Made by a program: the position numbers and the translations under genes. Positions 39,383-54,429 of a stretch of DNA of 64,000 nucleotides are shown piece after piece. This DNA comes from Marinobacter sp. S0848L. GTDB lineage: Bacteria > Pseudomonadota > Gammaproteobacteria > Pseudomonadales > Oleiphilaceae. A model generated the notes under the pieces. That model saw only the letters and a list, made by a program, of their open reading frames with translations. It made no database searches and was not told the origin of the DNA. Positions within the stretch are counted from its first letter, which is position 1, and the number at the start of each line of letters is the position of its first letter. The stretch lies in assembly GCF_023016065.1 (NCBI RefSeq), contig NZ_JALKAQ010000007.1:104286-168285 (forward strand). The letters run 5' to 3'.

Positions 39383-41269
39383 GTGGATTTTCCGACCCGT
39401 TTCGATGTCATAGTCATTGGTGGTGGCCATGCCGGTACTGAAGCTGCTCTAGCGGCCGCGCGCATGGGCTCAGCAACCCTGTTGCTGACCCACAACATTG
39501 AAACCTTGGGGCAGATGTCCTGTAACCCCGCCATTGGTGGTATCGGTAAGAGCCATCTGGTGAAAGAAATCGATGCCTTGGGCGGCGCCATGGCCCGAGC
39601 CACCGACCAGTCCGGTATCCAGTTTAGAGTGTTGAATGCTCGCAAGGGCCCGGCTGTTCGCGCAACACGCGCTCAGGCAGACCGGGTGCTGTACAAAGCG
39701 GCGATTCGCCACACGCTGGAAAATCAGCCGAATCTCACACTGTTTCAGCAAGCCGCCGATGATTTGATTGTGGAAGACGATCAGGTGGTGGGTGTGGTAA
39801 CCCAGACCGGCATCCGTTTTAACGCGAAAACGGTGGTACTCACCACCGGCACTTTCCTGGGCGGAGTTATCCACATCGGTATGGAGAACCATGCCGGTGG
39901 CCGCGCGGGCGATGCTCCAGCCAATGCCTTGGCCAAGCGCCTGCGGGAACTGCCTTTCAACGTAGGCCGCCTGAAAACCGGTACTCCGCCGCGTATCGAT
40001 GCGCGCACGGTGGATTTCTCGGTCATGCAGGAACAGTGGGGTGATACCCCGGCACCGGTTATGTCGTTCATTGGCAGCAGAGATGAGCACCCAGAGCAGG
40101 TCTGCTGCTACGTGACCCGGACCACCGAAGAAACCCACGACATTATCCGCAGCGGCTTCGACCGCTCGCCCATGTTCGCCGGCAACATCGAAGGTGTTGG
40201 GCCTCGTTACTGCCCGTCGATTGAAGACAAGGTCAATCGTTTCGCGGACAAAGATTCACATCAGATCTTTGTTGAGCCGGAAGGTTTGACCACCAACGAG
40301 CTTTATCCGAACGGCATTTCCACCAGCTTGCCATTTGATATTCAGCTCAAGGCTGTGCAGTCCATTCCCGGCTTTGAAAACGCCCATATACTGCGACCGG
40401 GCTATGCCATCGAGTACGATTACCTGAACCCGCAGGATCTGCGCCACACCCTGGAAACCAAGTTTATTCAAGGCCTGTATTTTGCCGGCCAGATCAACGG
40501 CACTACCGGTTACGAAGAGGCCGGTGCGCAGGGCTTGCTGGCGGGGATTAACGCGTCGCTGCGAGCACAGGATAAAGACGAGTGGTACCCGCGCCGGGAC
40601 GAAGCCTACCTGGGCGTGTTGGTTGATGATCTGATCACCATGGGTACCAGTGAGCCGTACCGCATGTTCACCAGCCGTGCCGAATACCGGTTAATTCTGC
40701 GCGAAGACAACGCCGACCTGCGTTTGACCGAAACCGGCCGCAAGCTGGGGCTGGTGGACGACGAACGCTGGCAGAAGTTCTGCGAAAAGAGCGAAGCCAT
40801 CATCACTGAGCGTCGTCGTCTGGAAGAAACCCGTATTCACCCGAACACGGAAGCAGGGGAGCGCGCTAACGGATTCCTCAAGCAGCCGATGACCCGTGAC
40901 CAATCGCTGGCCGAGCTGCTACGCCGCCCGGAAATCGTGTACCAGCACATTGCCGACATTGGTGGTGAGTGCGCGGAAGACCCGGTTGTGGCCGAGCAAG
41001 TGGAAATTGAAGTCAAATACGAAGGCTACATTTCCCGCCAGGCCGATGAAATCGAGCGCTTGCGGAAAAACGAGAACACCCGGTTGCCTGTAGACCTCGA
41101 TTACGACGTGATCGGTGGCTTGTCCAACGAGATCAAACAAAAGCTGCAGGAAGTGCGCCCGGAAACGGTTGCCCAGGCTTCTCGCATCCAGGGCGTGACC
41201 CCGGCCGCGATCAGCCAGATCCTCGTTCACCTGAAAAAGCGGGACCTTCTCCGCAAGCAAAGCGCCTGA
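39383..41269 (+). CDS. mnmG: tRNA uridine-5-carboxymethylaminomethyl modification enzyme MnmG (GidA)
   Basis: This FAD/NADH-dependent partner of MnmE acts in wobble-uridine modification. It has 628 residues with the N-terminal dinucleotide fold [21 protein letters not shown], then [22 protein letters not shown], and LKTGTPPRI with the conserved catalytic region. Later come [28 protein letters not shown] and [10 protein letters not shown] chose GTG 39383, with GAGGTG 5 bases upstream, because family N-termini begin just before the FAD fold; the longer frame from 39302 adds 27 atypical residues. rsmG follows after 10 bases. Confidence 0.97.
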   Translation: MDFPTRFDVIVIGGGHAGTEAALAAARMGSATLLLTHNIETLGQMSCNPAIGGIGKSHLVKEIDALGGAMARATDQSGIQFRVLNARKGPAVRATRAQADRVLYKAAIRHTLENQPNLTLFQQAADDLIVEDDQVVGVVTQTGIRFNAKTVVLTTGTFLGGVIHIGMENHAGGRAGDAPANALAKRLRELPFNVGRLKTGTPPRIDARTVDFSVMQEQWGDTPAPVMSFIGSRDEHPEQVCCYVTRTTEETHDIIRSGFDRSPMFAGNIEGVGPRYCPSIEDKVNRFADKDSHQIFVEPEGLTTNELYPNGISTSLPFDIQLKAVQSIPGFENAHILRPGYAIEYDYLNPQDLRHTLETKFIQGLYFAGQINGTTGYEEAGAQGLLAGINASLRAQDKDEWYPRRDEAYLGVLVDDLITMGTSEPYRMFTSRAEYRLILREDNADLRLTETGRKLGLVDDERWQKFCEKSEAIITERRRLEETRIHPNTEAGERANGFLKQPMTRDQSLAELLRRPEIVYQHIADIGGECAEDPVVAEQVEIEVKYEGYISRQADEIERLRKNENTRLPVDLDYDVIGGLSNEIKQKLQEVRPETVAQASRIQGVTPAAISQILVHLKKRDLLRKQSA

Positions 41270-41279
41270 TCCAACCTCT

Positions 41280-41924
41280 ATGACTTATCCACAATGGCAA
41301 AGCCAGCTCCGAGACGGGCTGGCAGAAATGCAGCTTTCCTTGAACGATAGCCAGCAACAACAGTTGCTGGCTTTTCTCGCTCTGCTGAACAAATGGAATA
41401 AGGCGTACAACCTGACGGCGGTCCGGGATGAGCGGGTCATGGTATCGCGCCAGTTGCTCGACAGCCTGAGCATCGTGCCTTGGATCACGACCGATCATTT
41501 GCTCGATGTCGGTGCCGGCGGTGGTATGCCCGGTATTCCCCTGGCCATTGCGTTTCCGGACAAACGCTTTACGCTTCTGGACAGTAATGGCAAGAAGACC
41601 CGGTTCCTGAACCAGTGTGTCCTGGAGTTGGGTTTAAAGAATGTGGACGTTATCCACGGCCGTGCCGAGGATTGCCAGCCCGAGCAGCCGTTTCGCCAGA
41701 TCAGCAGCCGCGCGTTCACCGCGTTAGAGAACCTGGTGACCTGGTGTGAACAACTTTTGGCGCAAGACGGTGAGTTTCTTGCTATGAAAGGACAGTATCC
41801 GGATGATGAAGTGGCTGCCCTTCCAAGCCATTGGCAGGTAGAATCCAACCATTCTCTGAATGTCCCCGGTGCTGACGGTGAACGACATCTGTTGGTCGTC
41901 ACCCGGCATTCATCACCCCGGTAA
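41280..41924 (+). CDS. rsmG: 16S rRNA (guanine527-N7)-methyltransferase RsmG
   Basis: This S-adenosylmethionine-dependent methyltransferase (GidB) modifies G527 of 16S rRNA. It has 214 residues. The SAM-binding motif LLDVGAGGGMPGIPLA is preceded by the helical N-terminus with NKWNKAYNLTAVRD, and FTLLDSNGKKTRFL and SRAFTALENL follow. The start codon region happens to contain a perfect DnaA-box 9-mer (41285-41293). It sits in the conserved mnmG-rsmG-parA-parB order. Confidence 0.96.
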   Translation: MTYPQWQSQLRDGLAEMQLSLNDSQQQQLLAFLALLNKWNKAYNLTAVRDERVMVSRQLLDSLSIVPWITTDHLLDVGAGGGMPGIPLAIAFPDKRFTLLDSNGKKTRFLNQCVLELGLKNVDVIHGRAEDCQPEQPFRQISSRAFTALENLVTWCEQLLAQDGEFLAMKGQYPDDEVAALPSHWQVESNHSLNVPGADGERHLLVVTRHSSPR

Positions 41925-41947
41925 CCCGCAATAGCAGGAGGCAAAGC

Positions 41948-42742
41948 ATGACGCGCGTGATTGCAGTGACCAATCAGAAAGGCGGTGTGGGTAAAACCAC
42001 CACCTGCGTCAATCTTGCTGCGTCACTGGTTGCTATCAAACGCCGGGTTTTGCTGGTCGATATGGACCCGCAGGGCAACGCCACCATGGGTAGTGGTGTG
42101 GATAAAAACGCCCTTGAATTGTCTGGCTACGATTTACTGACGAAACGCGCAACCGCAGGCGAAGTCGTGGTGAAAACCGATCCGGCCGGTTTCGATTTGC
42201 TTCCGGGAAATGGCGACCTGACCGCCGCTGAAGTTGAGCTGATGAACGAAATTGGCCGTGAACACCGGTTGCGCCTGGCCTTGAGTGAAGTGCGGGACAA
42301 CTACGACTACATTTTGATCGACTGTCCTCCGTCCTTGAACCTGTTAACCGTTAACTCGTTATCGGCAGCCGATTCTGTGTTGATTCCCATGCAGTGTGAA
42401 TACTATGCCTTGGAAGGACTGGCGGCTTTGATGAACACCGTGGAACAAATAAAGGAAACGGTGAACCCCCAGCTGGAGATGGAAGGCATTCTGCGCACCA
42501 TGTATGACCCGCGTAACAGCCTGACACTCGATGTTTCCGGCCAGTTGCAGGAGTATTTCGGTGACAAGGTCTACCGGGCGGTGATTCCCCGCAATGTGCG
42601 CTTGGCAGAAGCGCCCAGCTACGGCATGCCGGCACTGAACTACGATAAAGCGTCGAAAGGGGCCATTGCCTACCTGGCGATGGCGGGTGAGATGGTCCGT
42701 AGGCACGGAACAAAAAAGACATCCAGCGCCGTTGCGGTGTAA
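41948..42742 (+). CDS. parA: Chromosome partitioning ATPase ParA (Soj)
   Basis: This 264-residue deviant-Walker ATPase drives origin segregation together with ParB-parS. The P-loop is NQKGGVGKTT near the N-terminus, then DMDPQGNATMGSGVD and DCPPSLNLLTVN. The later segment FGDKVYRAVIPRNVRLAEAPS is typical of chromosomal Soj proteins. A GCAGGAGG ribosome site precedes the ATG. It lies directly upstream of parB, and matching parS sites are in recF in this window. Confidence 0.97.
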   Translation: MTRVIAVTNQKGGVGKTTTCVNLAASLVAIKRRVLLVDMDPQGNATMGSGVDKNALELSGYDLLTKRATAGEVVVKTDPAGFDLLPGNGDLTAAEVELMNEIGREHRLRLALSEVRDNYDYILIDCPPSLNLLTVNSLSAADSVLIPMQCEYYALEGLAALMNTVEQIKETVNPQLEMEGILRTMYDPRNSLTLDVSGQLQEYFGDKVYRAVIPRNVRLAEAPSYGMPALNYDKASKGAIAYLAMAGEMVRRHGTKKTSSAVAV

Positions 42743-42790
42743 CATAGTTCGCCGTCAGGCAACCATGCATCCATTATTTCACTAGGAAGA

Positions 42791-43684
42791 ATGACTACTA
42801 CCATGGCGGCGAAGAAGCGAGGCTTGGGCGAACGTGGTTTAGGGGCTCTGTTACAGGGTTCCAAAGTGAACCTCAATCAGAGCAGCGAGAGCACACAGCG
42901 CGACGGTGAGATGCAGGACATCCCTGTTGATCTCATCCAGCGTGGGCGTTACCAGCCTCGTCGCGATATGGATCCTGCGGCGTTGCAAGAACTGGCCGAC
43001 TCTATTCGTCAGCAAGGCGTTATGCAGCCGGTTGTGGTGCGGGCTATAGAAGATGGCCGTTACGAGCTGATTGCCGGCGAACGTCGTTGGCGCGCCACCC
43101 AGCTGGCCGAGCTGGACAGCATTCCCGCAATTATCCGCGAAGTACCGGATGAAGCCGCCATCGCCATGGCGCTGATCGAGAACATTCAGCGTGAAAACCT
43201 GAATCCCATCGAAGAAGCCTTCGCGCTGCAGCGTTTACAAGACGAGTTCGGTCTGACTCAGGCCCAGGTCGCCGAGGCTGTGGGTAAGTCCCGGACAACG
43301 ATTACCAACCTGCTGCGTTTGATCGGCCTGACCGAAGACGTGCGAACCATGCTGGAGCATGGTGATCTGGAAATGGGGCATGGCCGGGCCATGCTGACAC
43401 TGCCACCCGAGCAGCAAATGCAGGTGGCCCGTCAGGTGGTGGCGAAATCGCTTTCCGTGCGCCAGACCGAAGCATTGGTGCGCCGTTTGCAGCAGGAATC
43501 CCCCGAAGAAAAGGGCGAAGACAAAAAAGCCCTTGATCCGAACATTCGGGCCCTGCAAGACGATCTTTCCGAGCGCTTGGGTGCCCGGGTATCGATTGCT
43601 CATGGCAAGCGGGGTAAGGGAAAGCTGGTTATCGAATACACCTCGTTGGATGAACTTGATGGAATATTGGGTCATATTCGCTAA
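42791..43684 (+). CDS. parB: Chromosome partitioning protein ParB (Spo0J)
   Basis: This centromere-binding CTPase nucleates at parS and spreads. It has 297 residues. The N-terminal KKRGLGERGLGALLQ is the ParA-interacting segment. The CTPase/ParB box includes ELIAGERRWRATQLA and MALIENIQRENLNPIEEA. The helix-turn-helix is TQAQVAEAVGKSRTTITNLLRL, and the C-terminus dimerises. AGGAAG lies close to ATG 42791; ATG 42803, four codons later, is an alternative start. Confidence 0.96.
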   Translation: MTTTMAAKKRGLGERGLGALLQGSKVNLNQSSESTQRDGEMQDIPVDLIQRGRYQPRRDMDPAALQELADSIRQQGVMQPVVVRAIEDGRYELIAGERRWRATQLAELDSIPAIIREVPDEAAIAMALIENIQRENLNPIEEAFALQRLQDEFGLTQAQVAEAVGKSRTTITNLLRLIGLTEDVRTMLEHGDLEMGHGRAMLTLPPEQQMQVARQVVAKSLSVRQTEALVRRLQQESPEEKGEDKKALDPNIRALQDDLSERLGARVSIAHGKRGKGKLVIEYTSLDELDGILGHIR

Positions 43685-43841
43685 GCACCGAAAATTTAGC
43701 GAAATCATCCGAAAGGCCTAGTATCACCCGCAAACACCAGATGTGGTTGTGCGATAGGTTGCAGACCACAACTTGTGTGAAGTTGAAGCGTCTGTTACCT
43801 TCAATTGCTTAAAAAACATCCAGATTATCCCCAAGACTCAG

Positions 43842-43870
43842 TTGAACCGCTAGCGGTTAACACATATAAT
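43842..43870 (+). promoter_or_regulatory. Sigma-70 promoter of the atp operon
   Basis: TTGAAC (43842-43847) and a perfect TATAAT (43865-43870) are spaced by 17 bases. They lie about 30 bases before the start I use for atpI, and GCTAGCGGTTAACAC fills the spacer. Confidence 0.8.
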
Positions 43871-43899
43871 TCCGCGCGCTTGGAATGACAGTAGGTGAT

Positions 43900-44292
43900 A
43901 TGACCCGTTATAGGAAAGCCATCACGTACGTGCCGCTGGCAAAGTGGCTCACCATTGAGATGGCCACACTGATCATTCTCAGCATGTTTTGGTTTACAGA
44001 AAGTCGTTTGGCTGGTTATTCCGCGTTCATCGGCGGTCTTATTTTTGTCATACCAAACGCGTATTTTGCCCATCGAACCTTCCGGTATCAGGGCGCCCGC
44101 CAGATCCATGTGGCGGTAGGAAATATGTTCAGGGCTGAGAGCATCAAGCTCGCCCTTACCGCAATCTTTTTTGCGGCCGTTTTCACTTTAATGGAGCCAG
44201 TACATGTACCGGCTCTGTTATTCACTTTTGCTGTGATGGTTGTGTTGGGTACGGCACTGCGCTGGCTCATCCGGCCGCAACCACAGCGATGA
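43900..44292 (+). CDS. atpI: ATP synthase accessory protein AtpI
   Basis: This small membrane protein of about 130 residues with four hydrophobic segments sits first in the ATP synthase operon. Segments are at MATLIILSMFWF, YSAFIGGLIFVIPNAYFA, SIKLALTAIFFAAVF and ALLFTFAVMVVLGTAL. FIGGLIFVIPNAYFAHRTFR is the recognisable AtpI pattern. AtpI assists c-ring assembly and is not part of the final enzyme. I prefer ATG 43900 (ribosome site GTAGGTGA) to ATG 43885, which lies too close to the promoter's expected transcription start. Confidence 0.88.
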   Translation: MTRYRKAITYVPLAKWLTIEMATLIILSMFWFTESRLAGYSAFIGGLIFVIPNAYFAHRTFRYQGARQIHVAVGNMFRAESIKLALTAIFFAAVFTLMEPVHVPALLFTFAVMVVLGTALRWLIRPQPQR

Positions 44293-45162
<870 letters not shown>

Positions 45163-45189
45163 TTTACCCTTAAATACACAAACCCTTAA

Positions 45190-45444
<255 letters not shown>

Positions 45445-45532
45445 TTAGACCGAGAATGCAGGGCGCTGGTGGGAGACACCGCGCCCTATTTCCGGAAACC
45501 AGGACGCAACGAATAGCAAGAGGTATATTGCC

Positions 45533-46003
45533 GTGAATATAAACCTTACGTTGATAGGGCAATCAATTGCCTTCGCTATTTTCGTCTGGTTCTGCGTCAA
45601 GTATGTATGGCCGCCGATCACGGCAGCCATGGAAGCGCGCCAGAAGAAAATTGCAGACGGCCTTTCCGCCGCAGACCGTGCATCACTAGACCTTGAGCTT
45701 GCTCAAGAGAAAGCTGCTAAAGAACTGCGCACAGCGAAAGAAGAAGCTGCAGCCCTGATTGACCAGGCCAATAAGCGTGCCGCCCAGATCGTCGAAGCCT
45801 CTAAGGACGACGCTCGTAAAGAAGGCGAAAAGCTTATTGAACAGGCCAGGGCAGAAATTCAACAGGAGCGTGTTCAGGCTCGCGACGCACTGAGAAACGA
45901 AGTGGCAGCCTTGGCTGTTGCCGGTGCCGAGAAGATTCTGGAAACCTCTGTCGACGGCAAAGCTCACAGCGAGATGCTGGAAAAGCTGGCCGCAGAACTC
46001 TAA
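45533..46003 (+). CDS. atpF: ATP synthase F0 subunit b
   Basis: This 156-residue peripheral-stalk subunit has one N-terminal membrane helix ([23 protein letters not shown]) followed by a long, charged coiled coil rich in Ala, Glu and Lys. The start is GTG at 45533. It dimerises and connects subunit a to delta and alpha. atpH begins 12 bases after its stop. Confidence 0.97.
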   Translation: MNINLTLIGQSIAFAIFVWFCVKYVWPPITAAMEARQKKIADGLSAADRASLDLELAQEKAAKELRTAKEEAAALIDQANKRAAQIVEASKDDARKEGEKLIEQARAEIQQERVQARDALRNEVAALAVAGAEKILETSVDGKAHSEMLEKLAAEL

Positions 46004-46015
46004 TAGAGGGTCATC

Positions 46016-46552
46016 ATGGCAGAACTAACTACGTTAGCCCGACCCTACGCGAAAGCCGTTTTTAAAGCCGCGCAGGACCAGAATGCCGTTGATCAGTGGG
46101 ATCAGGCTCTGGCTTTCGCAGCTCAGGTTGCGGCTGACCAAGAGGTAGTGAACATCCTGGCCAATCCTGGCCTGTCTGAGCAACGCAAGGCGGAACTCTT
46201 CGCAGACTGTTTTGAAGAGCCGCTGCCTGAAGCACTCAGAAACTTCCTGTTGATTCTTGCTGAAAACAAGCGTCTGGCCCTGTTGCCAGAAGTTTCTGCG
46301 TTATTCGCTCTGTATCGTGCAGATCTGGAGCAATCCGTTAAGCTGACAATCGATACCGCATTCGAGCTGTCGGGCGACGAGCAACAGAAACTGATTGACG
46401 CATTGTCCAGAAAGCTGGAGCGCAAGGTTGAGCTTGAAACCGCAGTGGATCAGTCTCTGATCGGCGGCGTGGTAGTACGCACAGGCGACCTGGTTATCGA
46501 CGCTTCAGTCCGTGGCAAGCTGGCCAGAATGGCCAAGGCTCTGGGCTCCTGA
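46016..46552 (+). CDS. atpH: ATP synthase F1 subunit delta
   Basis: This 178-residue stalk subunit joins b to the top of the F1 head. The N-terminus [18 protein letters not shown] and the C-terminal [20 protein letters not shown], ending LARMAKAL, are diagnostic. The gene has a clear place in the operon between atpF and atpA. Confidence 0.97.
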   Translation: MAELTTLARPYAKAVFKAAQDQNAVDQWDQALAFAAQVAADQEVVNILANPGLSEQRKAELFADCFEEPLPEALRNFLLILAENKRLALLPEVSALFALYRADLEQSVKLTIDTAFELSGDEQQKLIDALSRKLERKVELETAVDQSLIGGVVVRTGDLVIDASVRGKLARMAKALGS

Positions 46553-46580
46553 TTTCAGCACAAGGTTTGAGGACAAAGGC

Positions 46581-48125
<1,545 letters not shown>

Positions 48126-48195
48126 ATCCATTGGGCCCGCCGATAAGCGGGCCTGCTGGTCCCTTTGAGTGTCTAACTTGAAAAGGCAGTGACTT

Positions 48196-49056
48196 ATGGC
48201 CGTCGGAAAAGAAATACGTAACCAGATCGGAAGCATCAAGAGCACGCAGAAGATCACTTCCGCCATGGAAATGGTGGCGGCGAGTAAGATGCGTAAAGCT
48301 CAGGAACGCATGCAGGCGACTCGCCCGTATGCGGAAAAGATGCGTCAGGTAATCGGACATATTGCCAAGTCCAACAAAGATTACCGTCATCCGTTCATGC
48401 AGGAGCGTGAGGTCCAGCGGGTAGGCTACATTGTAGTTTCCTCAGACCGCGGCCTGTGTGGTGGTTTGAACACGAACGCGTTCAAACTGCTCGTGCGCGA
48501 AATGCGTGAATGGAAAGAAAAAGGTATTGAGACCGATATCTGTGCCATCGGCCAGAAAGCCGCCTCCTTTTTCCGCAGCTACGGCGGAAATGTGGTGGCA
48601 GCCCTGACCCACATGGGCGACAGCCCGAGTGCGGAACAGCTGATTGGCAGCGTTAAGGTGATGCTGGATGCGTTCGTGGAAGGCAAGATTGACCGCCTGT
48701 TCCTGATCAGCAACGAGTTTGTAAACACCATGACGCAAAGCCCGAAGTCAGAGCAGCTCTTGCCTCTGCCGGAAGGTTCAGATGACGACGTCGGTCGCCA
48801 GTGGGATTACATCTACGAGCCGGACTCACGTCCGATTCTTGACGGGTTGATGCCACGTTATATCGAATCCCAGGTGTATCAGGGTGTGGTAGAGAATCTG
48901 GCCTGTGAACAGGCCGCCCGGATGATCGCTATGAAGAGCGCAACTGACAACGCTGGTGGCATCATTGATGAGCTCCAGTTGGCCTATAACAAAGCCCGTC
49001 AGGCAGCGATCACACAAGAGATTTCGGAGATCGTGAGCGGCGCAGCATCTGTTTGA
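48196..49056 (+). CDS. atpG: ATP synthase F1 subunit gamma
   Basis: This is the central rotor shaft, 286 residues. The N-terminal helix [20 protein letters not shown] and the C-terminal [20 protein letters not shown] are the two conserved coiled-coil ends that rotate inside the alpha-beta hexamer. [11 protein letters not shown] marks the Rossmann-like middle part. Confidence 0.98.
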   Translation: MAVGKEIRNQIGSIKSTQKITSAMEMVAASKMRKAQERMQATRPYAEKMRQVIGHIAKSNKDYRHPFMQEREVQRVGYIVVSSDRGLCGGLNTNAFKLLVREMREWKEKGIETDICAIGQKAASFFRSYGGNVVAALTHMGDSPSAEQLIGSVKVMLDAFVEGKIDRLFLISNEFVNTMTQSPKSEQLLPLPEGSDDDVGRQWDYIYEPDSRPILDGLMPRYIESQVYQGVVENLACEQAARMIAMKSATDNAGGIIDELQLAYNKARQAAITQEISEIVSGAASV

Positions 49057-49086
49057 TCGCGCTCACTAACCTACTGGTTTTATTGA

Positions 49087-50505
<1,419 letters not shown>

Positions 50506-50542
50506 CACCTTTCTTCACTTTCAGACGCAAGAGGCGTAAGAA

Positions 50543-50965
50543 ATGGCTATGACCGTACATTGTGACGTCGTAAGTGCCGAAAAGAAAATTTACTCCGGTC
50601 TGGTGGAGATGCTGATCGCCACCGGTACTGAGGGTGAGCTTGGTATTCAGTTTGGCCATGCTCCGCTACTGTCTGCGCTCAAGCCGGGCGCAGTGCGGAT
50701 CATCAAACAGGGTGGCGCTGAGGAAATTCTGTACGTATCCGGTGGATACATTGAAGTACAGCCAAACCTCGTGACTCTGATGGCCGACTCTGCAATTCGT
50801 GCGAAAGACGTTGACGAAGCTGCAGCTCTGGAAGCCCAGAAGGAAGCTGAGAAGGCACTGGCAAACAAATCAGGCGAGTTTGAATACTCCCGGGCCGCAG
50901 CAGAGCTGGCAGAAGCCGCTGCTCAGCTGCGCACTATCCAGAAACTGCGCAAGAACCTGCGATAA
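50543..50965 (+). CDS. atpC: ATP synthase F1 subunit epsilon
   Basis: This 140-residue rotor subunit can inhibit ATP hydrolysis. An N-terminal beta sandwich ([33 protein letters not shown]) is followed by a helical C-terminal hairpin that ends in IQKLRKNL. It is the last gene of the atp operon; a structured terminator follows. Confidence 0.97.
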   Translation: MAMTVHCDVVSAEKKIYSGLVEMLIATGTEGELGIQFGHAPLLSALKPGAVRIIKQGGAEEILYVSGGYIEVQPNLVTLMADSAIRAKDVDEAAALEAQKEAEKALANKSGEFEYSRAAAELAEAAAQLRTIQKLRKNLR

Positions 50966-51002
50966 GCAGTGCTTGCGTCAGTGCCCGGACAGGCCTGACA
51001 GT

Positions 51003-51077
51003 GAACCGCATCCGCAGGTGGCGGGCGCTGGTGTTCCGAGAGGAAACCAGTGGCCTCTCATCGGGGTGCGGTTTTTT
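51003..51077 (+). terminator. Long structured terminator after the atp operon
   Basis: AACCGCATCC at 51004-51013 can pair with GGGTGCGGTT at 51064-51073 (with one wobble pair), and the stem is followed by six or more T residues. Inside lies a second hairpin (CTGGT / ACCAG). The 50-base insert makes it larger than a simple terminator. It ends 39 bases before glmU. Confidence 0.6.
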
Positions 51078-51115
51078 ACTATGAGATGACCAACGAATTT
51101 GGAGTTGTTCGCCCC

Positions 51116-52480
51116 ATGAATCCGTTACACGTTGTTATTCTGGCCGCCGGTCAGGGTTCAAGGATGAAATCCGCACTGCCGAAGGTGTTACACCCGGTAG
51201 CCGGCAAAGCCATGCTGCATCACGTTGTTGAAACCGCAAAGCAACTGGGCGCAGAAAAAATACACACGGTGATCGGTCATGGTGCGGATCAGGTGCGGGC
51301 ATCCCTGCAGGACGACAGCGTTAACTGGGTGCTGCAAACCGAGCAATTGGGTACGGGCCACGCGGTTGCCCAAGCGTTGCCGGATTTGCCAGACGACGCC
51401 CGAGTATTGGTTCTGTACGGCGACGTGCCGCTAACCAGCAAAGACACCTTGCAAGGCATGGTGCAAGAGCTTGACGACGAGCGCCTGGCGTTGCTCACGG
51501 TCGATCTGGATAACCCGCAGGGTTACGGTCGGATTGTGCGCAGTGCAGAAGGGCAGGTGCAAGCCATTGTTGAGCAAAAAGACGCGACCACCGAACAGCA
51601 GGCGATCAAAGAAGTGAACACCGGTATTCTGGCGGTGTCGGCCAAGCACCTGAAGAGTTGGTTGCCTACTCTTTCGAACAGCAATGCCCAAGGTGAATAC
51701 TACCTGACCGACATCATCGCCATGTCAGTCGAGCACGGTTTGAGCGTCGCGGTATCCCAGCCCCAAACCGCATTCGAGGTGCAGGGCGTAAATAACCGCC
51801 TGCAACTGGCCGAACTGGAGCGTTGGTACCAACTGCAGCAAGCAGAGCGGTTGATGACTGAAGGCGCTACTCTGGCCGATCCTGCCCGCATTGATGTGCG
51901 CGGCGAGCTCAACATCGGCAACGACCTGTGGATTGATGTTAACGTCGTGTTTGAAGGCAAGGTCAGTCTTGGCAGCAACGTGAGCATTGGCCCGGGCTGT
52001 GTGATTAAAGATGCCACCATCGCCGATGGTGCCGAGATCAAAGCTAATAGCGTGATCGAAGGTGCCGTAGTTGGCGCTAACGCCCAAATCGGACCCTTTG
52101 CACGACTGCGCCCCGGTACCGAGTTGTCAGCCAATACAAAGGTGGGCAATTTCGTGGAAACTAAGAAAGCTATCGTGGGTGAGGGCAGCAAGATCAACCA
52201 CCTTAGTTACGTGGGCGATGCCTCTCTTGGCCGTAATGTGAATGTAGGTGCAGGTACAATCACCTGCAATTATGATGGGGTGAATAAGTTCCGCACCGAA
52301 TTGGGTGACGGCGTGTTTGTAGGCTCCAATACCTCCTTGGTGGCCCCCGTAAAAGTCGAGGAAGGCGCAACCATTGGCGCGGGCTCGACCATTACCCGAG
52401 ATGTTGCCGAAAACGATTTGGCCGTAGCTCGTGGCAAACAACGGAATATTTCAGGCTGGGAACGGCCGAAAAAAGCGTAA
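51116..52480 (+). CDS. glmU: Bifunctional GlcN-1-P acetyltransferase / GlcNAc-1-P uridylyltransferase GlmU
   Basis: GlmU makes UDP-N-acetylglucosamine for peptidoglycan and lipopolysaccharide. It has 454 residues. The N-terminal pyrophosphorylase has [29 protein letters not shown] and LYGDVPL. The C-terminal left-handed beta-helix of hexapeptide repeats includes [13 protein letters not shown] and [14 protein letters not shown] used ATG 51116; the frame opens earlier but runs into the preceding terminator. glmS, the enzyme that supplies glucosamine-6-phosphate, follows. Confidence 0.97.
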   Translation: MNPLHVVILAAGQGSRMKSALPKVLHPVAGKAMLHHVVETAKQLGAEKIHTVIGHGADQVRASLQDDSVNWVLQTEQLGTGHAVAQALPDLPDDARVLVLYGDVPLTSKDTLQGMVQELDDERLALLTVDLDNPQGYGRIVRSAEGQVQAIVEQKDATTEQQAIKEVNTGILAVSAKHLKSWLPTLSNSNAQGEYYLTDIIAMSVEHGLSVAVSQPQTAFEVQGVNNRLQLAELERWYQLQQAERLMTEGATLADPARIDVRGELNIGNDLWIDVNVVFEGKVSLGSNVSIGPGCVIKDATIADGAEIKANSVIEGAVVGANAQIGPFARLRPGTELSANTKVGNFVETKKAIVGEGSKINHLSYVGDASLGRNVNVGAGTITCNYDGVNKFRTELGDGVFVGSNTSLVAPVKVEEGATIGAGSTITRDVAENDLAVARGKQRNISGWERPKKA

Positions 52481-52509
52481 AGACCGATTAACGAACAGGT
52501 GATAGCAGC

Positions 52510-54342
52510 ATGTGTGGGATTGTAGGAGCGGTATCTGAACGGGATGTCCAGGGAATTCTGCTGGAGGGTCTGCGCCGACTCGAGTATCGGGGTTACGACT
52601 CCGCCGGTATGGCCGTTGTAAGTTCCGAGGCTCAGGTACAGCGTGCCCGGGAAGTGGGTAAGGTGGCTGCACTGGCCGACGCGATTGAAGCCAACCCTGT
52701 TGCTGGCCACATGGGCATTGCCCACACTCGTTGGGCGACCCACGGTGAACCGTCGCAACTGAATGCCCACCCCCACATGTCCGGTGACCGTCTGGCCATC
52801 GTGCATAACGGTATTATCGAAAACTATCAGGAACTGCGAGATGAACTGAAAGCCGAAGGCTACGAGTTCACCTCCCAGACCGATACCGAAGTGGTTGCGC
52901 ACCTGATCAACAAGCACTATCAGGCCGACAACAACCTGTACAAAGCCGTGAAAACCGCGATGACCCGTCTGCGCGGTGCGTATGCTCTGGCGGTTGTACA
53001 CGCCGACGAGCCAGACCACATGGTGGTGTCTCGTGAAGGCAGCCCGCTGGTTATCGGTGTCGGCATTGGCGAAAACTTCATCGCCTCTGACCAACTGGCC
53101 CTGCTGCCGGTGACCGACCGTTTCATGTTCCTGGAAGAAGGCGACATCGCCGACATCCGCAAGGACAAGATCGCTATCGAAGACCGCGACGGTAATGTGG
53201 TTGAACGTAAAATCACCCGTTTCGAGCATGCATCGGATTCGGCCGATAAAGGCGAATACCGCCACTACATGCTCAAAGAAATCTATGAGCAGCCGAAAGT
53301 AGTCAAAGCCACCATGACCGGTCGCATCACCGACGGCCGTGTTCTGGAACAGGCCCTGGGTACCGACGCCGCCAAACTGCTGGAAAACGTGCGCCACGTT
53401 CAGATCATTGCCTGCGGTACCTCGTACCACGCCGGAATGGTCGCGCGTTACTGGATTGAAGAACTGGCCGGTGTGCCGTGTTCGGTGGAGGTGGCCTCCG
53501 AGTTCCGTTACCGCAAGCACGTGATTCAGCAGGACACCCTGTTCCTGTGCATTTCTCAGTCTGGCGAAACGGCCGACACCCTGGCGGCATTGCGTCAGGC
53601 CAAAAAAGCCGGCTTCCGTGCGGCACTGGCCATTTGTAACGTACCGGGCAGCTCGTTGGTGCGTGAATCCGACCTGGTGATTATGACCCAGGCCGGCCCG
53701 GAAATTGGCGTGGCCTCTACCAAGGCCTTCACCACCCAGCTAGTCGCCTTGTTGCTGTTCTCTGTAGCTTTGGCACGCCACAACGGCCTGAGCGAAGAGA
53801 AAGAAGCGGAAATCGTAAAAGCCTTGCACCTGGTGCCCGGCCAAGTAAGCGACGTTCTGGCATTGGACGGCGAGATTGAAAACATGTCCAAAGCCTTTAT
53901 GGATAAGAACCACAGCCTGTTCCTGGGCCGTGGCTCACAGTATCCGGTGGCGATGGAAGGCGCTCTGAAACTGAAGGAAATCTCCTACATCCACGCTGAA
54001 GCCTACCCGGCCGGCGAGCTGAAGCACGGACCGCTGGCGCTGGTGGACAGCGAGATGCCGGTGGTCACGGTCGCGCCCAACAACGATCTGGTTGAGAAGC
54101 TAAAATCCAACCTGGAAGAAGTGCGTGCCCGTGGCGGCGAGCTGTTTGTGTTTGCCGACAAAGCCGCTGGAGTGAAAGCCGAGCCCGGTATTCACGTGAT
54201 GCAGCTGCCTTCGGTCCATGAAATCACCGCACCAATCGTCTACACCGTGCCTCTGCAGTTGCTGTCGTACCATGTCGCAGTCCTGAAGGGCACGGATGTG
54301 GATCAGCCTCGTAACCTCGCCAAGAGCGTGACGGTCGAATAA
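52510..54342 (+). CDS. glmS: Glutamine-fructose-6-phosphate aminotransferase (isomerising)
   Basis: GlmS makes glucosamine-6-phosphate from fructose-6-phosphate and glutamine. It has 610 residues. The N-terminal nucleophile is Cys2 (MCGIVGAV) with [11 protein letters not shown] and [10 protein letters not shown]. Two SIS domains follow ([35 protein letters not shown]), and the C-terminus is [13 protein letters not shown]. It pairs with glmU 29 bases upstream. No glmS ribozyme is visible in the short leader, as expected outside Gram-positive bacteria. Confidence 0.98.
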   Translation: MCGIVGAVSERDVQGILLEGLRRLEYRGYDSAGMAVVSSEAQVQRAREVGKVAALADAIEANPVAGHMGIAHTRWATHGEPSQLNAHPHMSGDRLAIVHNGIIENYQELRDELKAEGYEFTSQTDTEVVAHLINKHYQADNNLYKAVKTAMTRLRGAYALAVVHADEPDHMVVSREGSPLVIGVGIGENFIASDQLALLPVTDRFMFLEEGDIADIRKDKIAIEDRDGNVVERKITRFEHASDSADKGEYRHYMLKEIYEQPKVVKATMTGRITDGRVLEQALGTDAAKLLENVRHVQIIACGTSYHAGMVARYWIEELAGVPCSVEVASEFRYRKHVIQQDTLFLCISQSGETADTLAALRQAKKAGFRAALAICNVPGSSLVRESDLVIMTQAGPEIGVASTKAFTTQLVALLLFSVALARHNGLSEEKEAEIVKALHLVPGQVSDVLALDGEIENMSKAFMDKNHSLFLGRGSQYPVAMEGALKLKEISYIHAEAYPAGELKHGPLALVDSEMPVVTVAPNNDLVEKLKSNLEEVRARGGELFVFADKAAGVKAEPGIHVMQLPSVHEITAPIVYTVPLQLLSYHVAVLKGTDVDQPRNLAKSVTVE

Positions 54343-54370
54343 CCGACCGGCCACGCTGACAGGTTTTTTA

Positions 54371-54400
54371 GTTGCGGCCGGTTTCCGGCCGTAACTTTTT
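54371..54400 (+). terminator. Rho-independent terminator after glmS
   Basis: A CGGCCGG / CCGGCCG stem with a 3-base loop, extended by GTTG/TAAC, is followed by TTTTT. Confidence 0.85.
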
Positions 54401-54429
54401 AGGCGATTTGGTAAAGACTTAATAAAAAA

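Noticed and set aside
24798..42105. About a dozen perfect DnaA-box 9-mers (TGTGGATAA or its complement) across 17 kb, suggesting a DnaA-titrating locus
   Set aside because: Several of them are in-frame xxT-GTG-GAT-AAx in genes, encoding Val-Asp-Lys/Asn, a favoured codon pair in this GC-rich genome. Only the intergenic copies (34732, 39033, 39144) were kept as possibly functional.
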